A stretch of 64,000 nucleotides of DNA from VKMB-3413 sp041027365 (GTDB lineage: Bacteria > Pseudomonadota > Alphaproteobacteria > Rhizobiales > Rhizobiaceae), in the NCBI RefSeq assembly GCF_041027365.1, contig NZ_JBFTEH010000002.1, forward strand, positions 186,001 through 250,000. The letters run 5' to 3'. The notes beneath the pieces are model-generated. The model saw only the letters and a list, made by a program, of their open reading frames with translations, made no database searches and was not told the origin of the DNA. Shown here in pieces: positions 55,077 to 61,522 of the stretch (position 1 is its first letter; every line of letters begins with the position of its first letter). A program made the translations under genes and the position numbers.

Positions 55077-55708
55077 GGCCGCACCTCGATCAGCGGGATG
55101 GAGGGGATCTCGCCGGCTTCGAAGGCCGCAAGGTTGATCGCCAGTTGGTCCATGTCGAAACGCACCGGCACGTCGAAGGCGAAGCCGGCCGTGATCGTCA
55201 CTCCATCTGCGGGCGGCGCATCGAAGGTCACGAGGCCGGTCGTCTCGTCGATCAGCAGGCCATCCGTCGCGATGACGCCGGCGACGGCGACGAGGACGGT
55301 GCCGGGCACCGGCTTCTCGATCGGCCGGACATAGGCGCCGTCGCCACTGCCATAGCGCTTCGCCAGCTGGAACGCCGCCGTCTCGCCGTCGCCGGTCCCG
55401 ATCGCCTGGTCGAACGCGGTGACGGCGGCACCGTGGGCAGCGGAGCTGAAGTCGAGCGGATCGCGGAATCGGAACCCGGTCAGCTTGCCCCGCCGCGCCT
55501 CGAAGAAGGCCAGCACGGCGGCGAGATCGGCGAGGCTCTTCACCCCCGAGCCCGCATCGTAGCGCCGCGTCGAGCGGCTGTGGCGCTGGTTGCGGTGCTC
55601 GTAGCCTGTGGACAGCCGGACGATCTCGGTCAGCCGCTCCGGACCGCCGCTCGTCCCGAAGGCGACACGGAGCGGAAATCGCTCCTCGGAAAAGCTTTCG
55701 ATCGCCAT
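55073..55708 (-). CDS. GTA g12: DUF2460 distal tail protein
   Basis: A 211-residue phage distal tail protein homologue. Key segments are FSEERFPLRVAFGTSGGPER at the start, RRYDAGSGVKSLADLAAVLAFFEARRGKLTGFRFRDPLD, and the ending VPVRFDMDQLAINL. These match DUF2460/orfg12. The frame stays open to 55837, but MAIESFSEERF (55708) is the family start. It joins the tail tube to the hub, and begins 4 nt after the g11 stop. Confidence 0.95.
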   Translation of the reverse strand: MAIESFSEERFPLRVAFGTSGGPERLTEIVRLSTGYEHRNQRHSRSTRRYDAGSGVKSLADLAAVLAFFEARRGKLTGFRFRDPLDFSSAAHGAAVTAFDQAIGTGDGETAAFQLAKRYGSGDGAYVRPIEKPVPGTVLVAVAGVIATDGLLIDETTGLVTFDAPPADGVTITAGFAFDVPVRFDMDQLAINLAAFEAGEIPSIPLIEVRP

Positions 55709-55712
55709 CAGC

Positions 55713-56291
55713 TCAGAGCCCTCGCCGGCCGCGGCTCGCCGCCCGCGCCAGCATCGCCTGGACCTGCGCCTCGGCCCGCTTGAAGCTCGGCGCATCCGGC
55801 GTCGAGACGTTGAAGACGATGTTGGTGGCACTCCCACCGGACGGCACGGCGACGCCGAGCGAACCGTCGGCGCCGCGCTGCAGCGGCAGGATCGCCTCCG
55901 CGCCCGCCTCGCCCATCAGGCCGAGCTTGCCGCCGGCGGGAAAATAGCTCGGCGTGGCGACGACGCCGCCCTTGGCAAAGGCGGTGACGCCGGTCACGGC
56001 CGCGCCGCCGCCGGAAAGCAGGTTGCCGAGGCCGCCGAAAGCCTGGCCGATGGCGTTCGAGGCAAGATTCGTCAGCGGCTTCAGCGCGGCGTCCAGCGCG
56101 ATTGCCGTCAGCCGCTGGCCGAGGCGGCTGAGCACGCTGTCGAAGGACTTGCCGCTCGCCACGGCGCCGGAAAAGGCCGCAGTCAGCGCCGAGCCGAAGC
56201 TGTTCGCGCGCTTGGTGATGTCGTCCAGCGAGCGCTCCAGCCCGCTCGTATCCGCCGCGACCGCGACGGTCAGCATCTCGTCCTGGTTCAT
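55713..56291 (-). CDS. GTA g11: short tail tape measure protein
   Basis: A 192-residue protein with MLTVAVAADTSGLERSLDDITKRAN, a long amphipathic helical middle, Gly/Ala-rich FAKGGVV and MGEAGAEAILPLQRG near the end (a pattern common at tape-measure C-termini). R. capsulatus g11 is of similar size, in line with the short GTA tail. It starts 3 nt after the g10.1 stop. Confidence 0.92.
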   Translation of the reverse strand: MNQDEMLTVAVAADTSGLERSLDDITKRANSFGSALTAAFSGAVASGKSFDSVLSRLGQRLTAIALDAALKPLTNLASNAIGQAFGGLGNLLSGGGAAVTGVTAFAKGGVVATPSYFPAGGKLGLMGEAGAEAILPLQRGADGSLGVAVPSGGSATNIVFNVSTPDAPSFKRAEAQVQAMLARAASRGRRGL

Positions 56292-56294
56292 CTC

Positions 56295-56531
56295 TCATCC
56301 TCGATCGGGAAAGCGCCGCATCAGATCGGCAAGGTCCGCCACCTGCGGTGCGGGCTGTGCGGGAGGCAGGCGCGCCCGGACGGCCGCTGCAAGCTCGCGC
56401 GGGGTCATCGCCCAGAAGGCGCCGTGGGGAAGGCAGAGCACGCCGAAGCCGACCGCCATCGCCTCGTCCCAGGGAAAGGCCGCGCCGGACAGGCCCTCCT
56501 CGGGCACCCGTCCGTCCGGCGCGGCAGTCAA
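56295..56531 (-). CDS. GTA g10.1: tail assembly chaperone (rcc01693-like)
   Basis: A 78-residue protein with FPWDEAMAVGFGVLCLPHGAFWAMTPRELAAAV, the conserved core of the GTA tail assembly chaperone called orfg10.1 (phage tail assembly chaperone family). It begins with TTG at 56531, overlapping the g10 stop by 4 bp (TTGA), the usual coupling in this cluster. It probably acts with g10 on the tape measure. Confidence 0.9.
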   Translation of the reverse strand: MTAAPDGRVPEEGLSGAAFPWDEAMAVGFGVLCLPHGAFWAMTPRELAAAVRARLPPAQPAPQVADLADLMRRFPDRG

Positions 56532-56875
56532 GGGTTTGCGGAGGCCGCCCCTTCCTCGCCCGCTCCGAAAGCCGCGGTGAGGAGTGCTGCCGCCAGCGCA
56601 GCCGCCCCCGCCGCTCCGCCCTCGATCTGCATCGCCGCGACGTCGTGATCCGTTACGTCGGCGCCGGCCCCGCGCAGGCCCGCCCCGATGATCCGCACGA
56701 GGTCGCGGGCGGAGAGGCGCCCGCCGGAGAAGCGCGCGGCAAGTGCGGCAAGGTTCTCCGCGGCGAAGGCGTCCTCGAGTTCCGCCAGCGCGCCGAGCGT
56801 CAGGCAGAGCCGATGGTCGGCGCCGTCGATCGCGGCGACCACCTCGCCCCGCCGGCGGTTCACGGCCATGGTCAT
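56528..56875 (-). CDS. GTA g10: tail chaperone, gene transfer agent family protein
   Basis: A 115-residue protein (MTMAVNRRRGEVVAAIDGADHRLCLTLGALAELED) of the GTA g10 family, which resembles gpG-type tail chaperones. It has a helical C-terminal half rich in Ala/Gly. GGGAGG about 7 nt upstream supports the ATG at 56875; the frame continuing to 57349 is an artefact overlapping g9. It ends in an overlap with g10.1. Confidence 0.92.
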   Translation of the reverse strand: MTMAVNRRRGEVVAAIDGADHRLCLTLGALAELEDAFAAENLAALAARFSGGRLSARDLVRIIGAGLRGAGADVTDHDVAAMQIEGGAAGAAALAAALLTAAFGAGEEGAASANP

Positions 56876-56895
56876 GGCGTTCCTCCCGATCCCGC

Positions 56896-57309
56896 TCACA
56901 GCGCCGCGAAGCTCAGCGCGCCGGCCGATTCCAGGGTCGCCTCGAAGGTCACCTCGCCGTTGTGCTCGCCGCCGTAGTCCAGCGCCGTCACCTGGAACGG
57001 CCCTGTGACCGTGCCGAAGTCCGGGATCACCGCCTGGAAGGGCACGATCCGGGATTCGAAGAAGATCTGCCGCAGCGTCGCGTCGGATGCGGCATCCTTG
57101 AAGATACCGGAGCCCGACAGGGACGCGCGCTGGACGCCCGCTCCGCCGAGAAGCTCCCGCCAGCGCCCGGCGCTCTCGGCATCGGTCACGTCGACCGTCT
57201 CGGCGTTGAAGGCGATGCGCCGGGTCCTCAGGCCCGCCAGCGTCACGAAGGTGCCGTCGCCGGCCTCGTCGACCTTGAGAAGCAGGTCCTTGCCCCGTTG
57301 TGCGGCCAT
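56896..57309 (-). CDS. GTA g9: major tail tube protein
   Basis: A 137-residue tail tube subunit. QRGKDLLLKVDEAGDGTFVTLAGLRTRRIAFNAETVDVTDAES is the TP901-1-type major tail protein start, with GGEHNGEVTFEATLESAG at the end. An intrinsic terminator lies just upstream, between g8 and g9, so some transcripts probably stop before this gene. Product needed in many copies; how it escapes that attenuation is not visible. Confidence 0.95.
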   Translation of the reverse strand: MAAQRGKDLLLKVDEAGDGTFVTLAGLRTRRIAFNAETVDVTDAESAGRWRELLGGAGVQRASLSGSGIFKDAASDATLRQIFFESRIVPFQAVIPDFGTVTGPFQVTALDYGGEHNGEVTFEATLESAGALSFAAL

Positions 57310-57350
57310 GTCTCACCGTCCTGTTCCGGCACCGCAGAGCGGCGGCCAAA

Positions 57351-57377
57351 GAAAAAGGCGGCCCGCCGGACCGCCTT
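57351..57377 (-). terminator. Intrinsic terminator between g8 and g9
   Basis: On the minus strand AAGGCGG (57377 to 57371) pairs with CCGCCTT (57361 to 57355), a perfect 7-bp stem with a 9-nt loop. It is followed by TTTCTTT. It lies about 45 bp after the g8 stop and 40 bp before the g9 start, inside the otherwise continuous GTA operon. Confidence 0.6.
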
Positions 57378-57425
57378 CGAAATCGTTCGGAAACGTGATC
57401 GGCCGCCGCTCGCGGCCGGCTTGCC

Positions 57426-57836
57426 TCAGGCCAGTGGCTCAGTCACGGCGCGGAACCGGAGAATCCCGTGATAGGCCGGCGAATCCGGCTCCTGCCGCGC
57501 CTCGGCGAACTGGAGCTGCAGATTCACGAGGTGGTGGCCCGGCAGCGTCAGATGCGCGTCATCGAGCTTGCGCGACACCTGGTCCATGATCTCGTAGGTC
57601 TCGGCCTTGCCCCCGCCCTTCGCCCAGACATGCAGGGTCAGGATGTGCTCGGCGCCGTCCTCGGTGCCGGTCGACCAGTCGACCACCGCCGTCCGCCCGA
57701 GCGTCAGATACGGGAACACTGCATGCTCCGGCCGCCGGTCGAACACCTTCGGTCCGCCGAGCATTGTGGTCAGCGCCGCGTCGGATGTCAGCGTCGCGAA
57801 GATGGTTTCCTGCAGCTCAGCGCTCGGATGCGCCAT
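57426..57836 (-). CDS. GTA g8: DUF3168 tail terminator protein
   Basis: A 136-residue protein: MAHPSAELQETIFATLTSDAALTTMLGG, then FPYLTLGRTAVVDWSTGTEDGAEHILTLHVWAKGGGKAE, ending GILRFRAVTEPLA. It is the DUF3168 family of tail terminators that close the tail tube at the head junction. The ATG at 57836 is chosen over an upstream GTG at 57866 because GAGGG sits 8 nt before it. A full CtrA-type box lies 87-101 bp upstream. Confidence 0.94.
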   Translation of the reverse strand: MAHPSAELQETIFATLTSDAALTTMLGGPKVFDRRPEHAVFPYLTLGRTAVVDWSTGTEDGAEHILTLHVWAKGGGKAETYEIMDQVSRKLDDAHLTLPGHHLVNLQLQFAEARQEPDSPAYHGILRFRAVTEPLA

Positions 57837-57922
57837 GGTCCGACCCTCGCTCACGGTTTTTGACACAATGAAACATAGCGCATGAGACGCAGGCCGTCAC
57901 GACGCCCTGCGCGCAAGATCGC

Positions 57923-57937
57923 TTAATTTTTCGTTAA
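57923..57937 (-). promoter_or_regulatory. CtrA full binding site, TTAA-N7-TTAA
   Basis: TTAA at 57923-57926 and TTAA at 57934-57937 with a 7-nt spacer match the alphaproteobacterial CtrA box exactly. It overlaps the stop codon of the 84-aa gene and sits 87 bp upstream of the g8 start. It is the only full site I found in the window, in a GC-rich sequence where it is unlikely by chance. CtrA is required for GTA gene expression in R. capsulatus. Confidence 0.6.
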
Positions 57938-58177
57938 TCCTTCGGGACCCTTTGGTCTGCGCGTGACGGGGGACGTTTTCCCATCTGCATCCGCCAGATT
58001 CTCCACCGGGTCGGCCAACATCGCGCGCATCGCGGGATCGGCGGCCAAGGCGGAGGTTCTCGGCAGATTCAGCGCCGCAGACGCCTTCGGCATGTACCGA
58101 TCTTCCAGAGCGACGTGGACCTTGCGGCGGAACGCGTTCGCGATCTTGGATGCATCGATGCTGACGGTCAGCCGCAT
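57923..58177 (-). CDS. Unassigned 84-aa protein between GTA g7 and g8
   Basis: An 84-residue protein starting MRLTVSIDASKIANAFRRKV, with a basic helical N-terminus and a Pro/Asp-rich, probably disordered C-terminus (TRRPKGPEGLTKN). GGAGG 7 nt upstream, inside the end of g7, and a 1-nt gap to the g7 stop show that it is translated with the cluster. No match to a known GTA gene comes to mind; position and N-terminus suggest a shortened HK97 gp10-like head-tail protein, but this is a guess. Confidence 0.7.
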   Translation of the reverse strand: MRLTVSIDASKIANAFRRKVHVALEDRYMPKASAALNLPRTSALAADPAMRAMLADPVENLADADGKTSPVTRRPKGPEGLTKN

Positions 58178-58178
58178 C

Positions 58179-58511
58179 TCAAGCCTCCTCCTCGCAACGG
58201 CACACGAGATAGCGTCCGGTCTCGTCGGGATCGTGCACCGACCGGATCGTCAAGCGCCTCTGTCCGAGGCGGAAGGACTGGCCGCGTTCGATGTCCGGTG
58301 CCGCGCGGCAGATGATGCGGTGAGTGATCGTCACCTCGCGGCGGTCGAAGCGCTCCTGCGCGTCCACCGACACCGGCTCGACATGCACCGAGAGCGCCCG
58401 CAGCGCCTGCCATGCCGTCTCCGCCCCGCCGGCGCCGTCCGAAACATCCGTCGGCGCCTCCAGGACGGCGCGATGCCGCAGAAGCCCCGGATCGAGAAAC
58501 AGCGGCGCCAT
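58179..58511 (-). CDS. GTA g7: head-tail stopper/adaptor
   Basis: A 110-residue head-tail joining protein: LFLDPGLLRHRAVLEAPTDVSDGAGGAETAW, VDAQERFDRREVTITHRIICRA, and RRLTIRSVHDPDETGRYLVCRCEE are the phage head-tail adaptor pattern (SPP1 gp16-like). The start overlaps the last base of g6 (58511), and the 84-aa gene follows after 1 nt. Confidence 0.93.
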   Translation of the reverse strand: MAPLFLDPGLLRHRAVLEAPTDVSDGAGGAETAWQALRALSVHVEPVSVDAQERFDRREVTITHRIICRAAPDIERGQSFRLGQRRLTIRSVHDPDETGRYLVCRCEEEA

Positions 58512-59068
58512 CAGACCCGCATCCGCCGGTAGGGGGCGATCAGCCGTTCCGCCAGCGGCGGCATCAGCGCCGGCTGCATCGTCAGCGACACGGCACTCCG
58601 TGTCTCATAGCTCGCCGCGACGATCGTCTTCAGCGCGAGGAGGAGATTCTCGGGCACCTCCCCGGCGGCGAAGCCGGCGGTAAACTCGATCTCGACCCCG
58701 TTCGCCGCGGCTTGCCGGACGGCCGGCGACAGCCGGATCGCCTCCAGCCCCAGCGCGCGCTCGATCACCGCATCCTGCGTCTCGAACGCTCGCGGCATCC
58801 CGTCGGCGCCGAAGGCGGTGACAGTGTCGATCGAGACCAGCGGATGCCGCGTCGCCTCGACCCAGCCGAACGGGGGAACCGGATCGAGCGACAATCGGAA
58901 GCGACGTTGGCTGAGGGCGAGGCCCGTCGCGGCCTCGATCGTCTCGCGCGCCGCCGTGACCAGCGCGGCGATCAGCGTGTCCTCGTCGTCGCGGTCGATC
59001 CGCGCCCAGGCCTTCGCATCGGCAGCGGACAGCGGTTCCCCGGCTCCGCCGAGATCGATGGTCGTCAT
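58511..59068 (-). CDS. GTA g6: head-tail connector (adaptor)
   Basis: A 185-residue adaptor: LSAADAKAWARIDRDDEDTLIAALVTAARETIEAATGLALSQRRF is the phiE125 gp8/HK97 gp6-like connector helix pair, with a beta hairpin and a C-terminal RLIAPYRRMRV tail. CGGAGG upstream of the ATG at 59068 is a good ribosome-binding site. It connects the portal to the stopper. Confidence 0.93.
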   Translation of the reverse strand: MTTIDLGGAGEPLSAADAKAWARIDRDDEDTLIAALVTAARETIEAATGLALSQRRFRLSLDPVPPFGWVEATRHPLVSIDTVTAFGADGMPRAFETQDAVIERALGLEAIRLSPAVRQAAANGVEIEFTAGFAAGEVPENLLLALKTIVAASYETRSAVSLTMQPALMPPLAERLIAPYRRMRV

Positions 59069-59089
59069 GTGCACCTCCGGAACGGAATC

Positions 59090-59113
59090 GGCCCGGGCGT
59101 CGCCGCCCGGGCC
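59090..59113 (-). terminator. Perfect 9-bp hairpin between g5 and g6
   Basis: GGCCCGGGC and GCCCGGGCC flank a 6-nt loop, 36 bases after the capsid gene stop and 21 bases before the g6 start. No T-run. It may stabilise the 3' end of processed capsid mRNA or act as a weak attenuator. Confidence 0.45.
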
Positions 59114-59148
59114 GTCATGTCTTCGGCGGACCCGTCCGAGGCCGCTCG

Positions 59149-60411
59149 TCAGGCCGAAAAGTCGAGGAACTTCGCGGCGTCGAAGTCCTGCACGCCGCCG
59201 CCGACCCGCTTGGTGGTGTAGAAGAGGACGTAGGGCTTGGCCGAATACGGGTCGCGCAGCACGCGCACGCCCTGCCGGTCGACGACGAGGTAGAACCGCG
59301 CGAAGTCGCCGAAGGCGATCGCCTTCGCCCCCGCCGCGACGTCCGGCATGTCCTCCGCCTCGACCAGAGGAAAGCCCATCAGCGTCGCGCGCGCCCCGGC
59401 GGCCGTCGGCGGCTGCCAGAGATAGTTGCCGTCGGTGTCCTTCAGCTTGCGGACCATCGCCTGCGTTCGCCGGTTCATGACGAAGCTGGCGTTCTGGCGG
59501 TAGCCGGCCTTCAGCGCGTAGACGAGGTCCACCAGCGCGTCGGCCGCCGTTCCCGCGGCGAAGCCGCCGTCGGCGCCCGTGCCGACCGTTCCGACAGAGC
59601 CCCAGGTCCAGACCGTCTCCGCCACCGTCGGATAGGCCATGAAGCCCTTCGGCTTGGCGACGCCGTCGCCATTGACGAAGGCCGTGCTCTCCTGCGCGGC
59701 GAAGGCCTGCTCCACCTCGTCGCCGATCCACCGGTCGATATCGACGGCGGCGTCGTCGAGCAGCGTGTTAGTCGCCGCCGGCATGGCGTAGAGTTCCATC
59801 GTCGGAAAGGAGAGCTCGGCGAGCTGCGGCGCGGCCGTCTGCGGCCGCGCATCGGTCTCCGCGACCCAGCCGGTCTGCGCGCCGGAGATCGCGAAGGGCT
59901 TCTTCAGGACGGCCGAGGAGACGGTCCTGACCGTCGCGATCGCGCGGATCGGCGAGATCGAAGCGAGCCGGCGTCCGATCTCCGCCTCGGTCTCGTCCGG
60001 TACCAGGAAGCCGCCGTCGGAGCCGGTGAGGCTCGACATCGCCTTTTCCTCGAAGCGGCGGATCGGCGCCTCGTCGCCGCCCCGCACATAGCGTTCGAAG
60101 GCCTGCTTGTGCTCGCTCGGCAAGCCGCGCCGGTTCTCCCGGAAGTCGTGACCCGTTCCCCCCAGCGCCGGCCGGATATCCTTCAGCGCCAGGCGCTCGA
60201 TCCGACGCCCCTGCGCGTCGAGCGCTTCGGCGATGCGGTCGACCTTTTCCTCCGTCACCACGTCGGCATGCATCCGCTTCTCGACCTCCGAGAGCCGGGC
60301 ATCGTTCGCCTCGCGGAAGCTTTCGAACATGCGCATGAGATCGTCGTGGGCGCCGGCCGTCTCCGGCATGTGGGTCTTCGTTTCGAGGCCCGACTGGGTC
60401 GTCTCGCTCAT
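59149..60411 (-). CDS. GTA g5: major capsid protein (HK97 fold)
   Basis: A 420-residue HK97-type capsid protein. The N-terminal about 115 residues form a coiled-coil scaffold-like delta domain (FESFREANDARLSEVEKRM) that g4 removes. The mature part begins near KAMSSLTGSDGGFLVPDETEAEI, with ISPIRAIATVRTVSSAVLKKPF, FVMNRRTQAMVRKLKDTDGNYLW and GFPLVEAEDMPD typical of GTA capsids. It should be the most abundant product of the cluster. It is flanked by hairpins rather than overlaps. Confidence 0.96.
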   Translation of the reverse strand: MSETTQSGLETKTHMPETAGAHDDLMRMFESFREANDARLSEVEKRMHADVVTEEKVDRIAEALDAQGRRIERLALKDIRPALGGTGHDFRENRRGLPSEHKQAFERYVRGGDEAPIRRFEEKAMSSLTGSDGGFLVPDETEAEIGRRLASISPIRAIATVRTVSSAVLKKPFAISGAQTGWVAETDARPQTAAPQLAELSFPTMELYAMPAATNTLLDDAAVDIDRWIGDEVEQAFAAQESTAFVNGDGVAKPKGFMAYPTVAETVWTWGSVGTVGTGADGGFAAGTAADALVDLVYALKAGYRQNASFVMNRRTQAMVRKLKDTDGNYLWQPPTAAGARATLMGFPLVEAEDMPDVAAGAKAIAFGDFARFYLVVDRQGVRVLRDPYSAKPYVLFYTTKRVGGGVQDFDAAKFLDFSA

Positions 60412-60471
60412 CGCGTCGTCTCCTGTTGGATGGAATGGATCTGTGCCGCCGCAGCGGTGCCCGGCCGCTCG

Positions 60472-60996
60472 TCAGCCGAAGGCTGGCGGCCTCTCCGCCG
60501 CCGGTCCGGCCTGTCGCGCCGGCGACAGGCGATGCGCCGGAAGGAGTCGCGCGCGGTCCTGCATCGGGAAGGTCACCAGCGAGATCTCCCAGAGGTCGAT
60601 CGTCACCAGGCGCCGGCGCGTCGCCCCGATGCCCCGCCGGGCAAGCTGCGTGCGAAAGCCGATGGAGAGGCCGTCGAGCGCCCCGGCCGCAATCAATCCC
60701 GCCGCCTCGCGGCCGGCATCGGTCCGCAGAGCCAGTTCGCCCTCGACATAGAGGCCGGTGCGGTCCTCGCGGACGGTTCGCCAGGTTCCGACCGGCCGCG
60801 CCACGTCGTGCTGCCAAAGCATGCGGATGCCCGCCGCGCCTCGCCGGAAGAGCGAAGCCGCGAAGGCGCCCGGCTCGATCGCATCGCCCGACTGGTCGGT
60901 CTCGCCGAAGATCGCGGCATAGCCGCGGATCGTGCCACTCGTGCCGATTGCCGAAGGCGCGGAGCCCTCCGTCGCCGGCACGCCGACGCCCATCAT
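60472..60996 (-). CDS. GTA g4: prohead protease
   Basis: A 174-residue HK97-type maturation protease: IRGYAAIFGETDQSGDAIEPGAF, the WQHDVARPVG catalytic His region, GLSIGFRTQLARRG with the catalytic Ser, and LWEISLVTFPMQDRARLL. The ATG pair at 60996 overlaps the g3.5 stop by 4 bp. It cuts the capsid delta domain during assembly. Confidence 0.95.
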   Translation of the reverse strand: MMGVGVPATEGSAPSAIGTSGTIRGYAAIFGETDQSGDAIEPGAFAASLFRRGAAGIRMLWQHDVARPVGTWRTVREDRTGLYVEGELALRTDAGREAAGLIAAGALDGLSIGFRTQLARRGIGATRRRLVTIDLWEISLVTFPMQDRARLLPAHRLSPARQAGPAAERPPAFG

Positions 60997-61334
60997 TTGC
61001 CGCCTCCCGGCGCTTCGCCGCGCGGACGGAACAGCCCTTCGGCGAAGCGCGCCAGGATGCCGAGCGCCCACCAGGCGCACAGGCTGGCGGCAGCCGATCC
61101 CATCAGCGCAAGATCCAGCGGGTCGAGCGCGCTCCCGAGCTTCAGGCGCTCGGCGAGCATCAGCCCGGCCGGCGGACCGAAAACGACGCCGGTGACGAGC
61201 CCGATGAGGAAGCGGAGCGCCGCTTCGCGACGCCCCCGCGGCAGGAGGTAGGCGACCGAGATCGCCGAGCCCGCCGCCGCTCCCGCGATCTTCGAGAGCC
61301 ACAGCGCCACGCCGGAGACCGGTTCCGGGCTCAT
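60993..61334 (-). CDS. GTA g3.5-position membrane protein (DUF6107-like)
   Basis: A 113-residue protein with three hydrophobic segments (about 7-28, 38-62 and 74-92) between the portal and protease genes, the place of orfg3.5 in GTA clusters; Hyphomicrobiales versions are labelled DUF6107. GGGGAGGAACG upstream gives a strong ribosome-binding site. The ATG overlaps the stop of a 23-codon ORF by 4 bp, and its stop overlaps g4 by 4 bp. Function unknown. Confidence 0.85.
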   Translation of the reverse strand: MSPEPVSGVALWLSKIAGAAAGSAISVAYLLPRGRREAALRFLIGLVTGVVFGPPAGLMLAERLKLGSALDPLDLALMGSAAASLCAWWALGILARFAEGLFRPRGEAPGGGK

Positions 61335-61402
61335 CGCGTTCCTCCCCGCCGCTCAAAGCCGTGACGGCAGAAGAGGTTGACACTGAAGTCCCTCGGCATC
61401 AT
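61331..61402 (-). CDS. Candidate 23-aa coupled micro-ORF
   Basis: ATGATG at 61402 opens a 23-codon frame (MMPRDFSVNL...) whose TGA overlaps the g3.5 ATG by 4 bp, with GAGG 5 nt upstream. It looks like a translation-coupling leader for g3.5. The peptide has one Cys and a basic end and no recognisable domain. Too short for confident gene calling. Confidence 0.35.
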   Translation of the reverse strand: MMPRDFSVNLFCRHGFERRGGTR

Positions 61403-61455
61403 GCTCGCCTCGTCCTGAAATCTTGATGTCGTGACTTGCTTGAGCGGCGCTTCAT
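61399..61455 (-). CDS. Candidate 18-aa coupled micro-ORF
   Basis: An ATG at 61455 lies in the loop of the 61444-61463 hairpin and opens an 18-codon, Arg/Lys/Ser-rich frame (MKRRSSKSRH...). Its TGA overlaps the first ATG of the 23-aa micro-ORF by 4 bp. AAGGCGG precedes it. With the next ORF it would make a chain of coupled starts into g3.5. It may be coincidental. Confidence 0.2.
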   Translation of the reverse strand: MKRRSSKSRHQDFRTRRA

Positions 61456-61470
61456 TGCGCCGCCTTTTTT
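61444..61470 (+). terminator. Consensus intrinsic terminator on the plus strand
   Basis: GCGGCGC (61444-61450), loop TTCATT, GCGCCGC (61457-61463), C, then TTTTTT (61465-61470). The T-run is on the plus strand, opposite to all neighbouring GTA genes. It therefore cannot end the GTA mRNA; it must stop antisense transcription or a plus-strand small RNA. Confidence 0.65.
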
Positions 61471-61522
61471 ATGCGGCCGGCTTAGCCACGGCCCCACCGC
61501 TCCGCGCGGCCTTTCTGCCGGA

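Larger units (their letters stand above)
61377..61470 (+). ncRNA. Candidate short antisense RNA or antisense terminator in the GTA operon
   Basis: On the plus strand, TTGACA (61377-61382) is a perfect -35 element; 17 nt later CATGCT is a poor -10. About 40 bases beyond the predicted start lies GCGGCGC-TTCATT-GCGCCGC followed by C and six T, a textbook terminator. The RNA, about 60 nt, would be antisense to the g3-g3.5 intergenic transcript. Confidence 0.35.
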
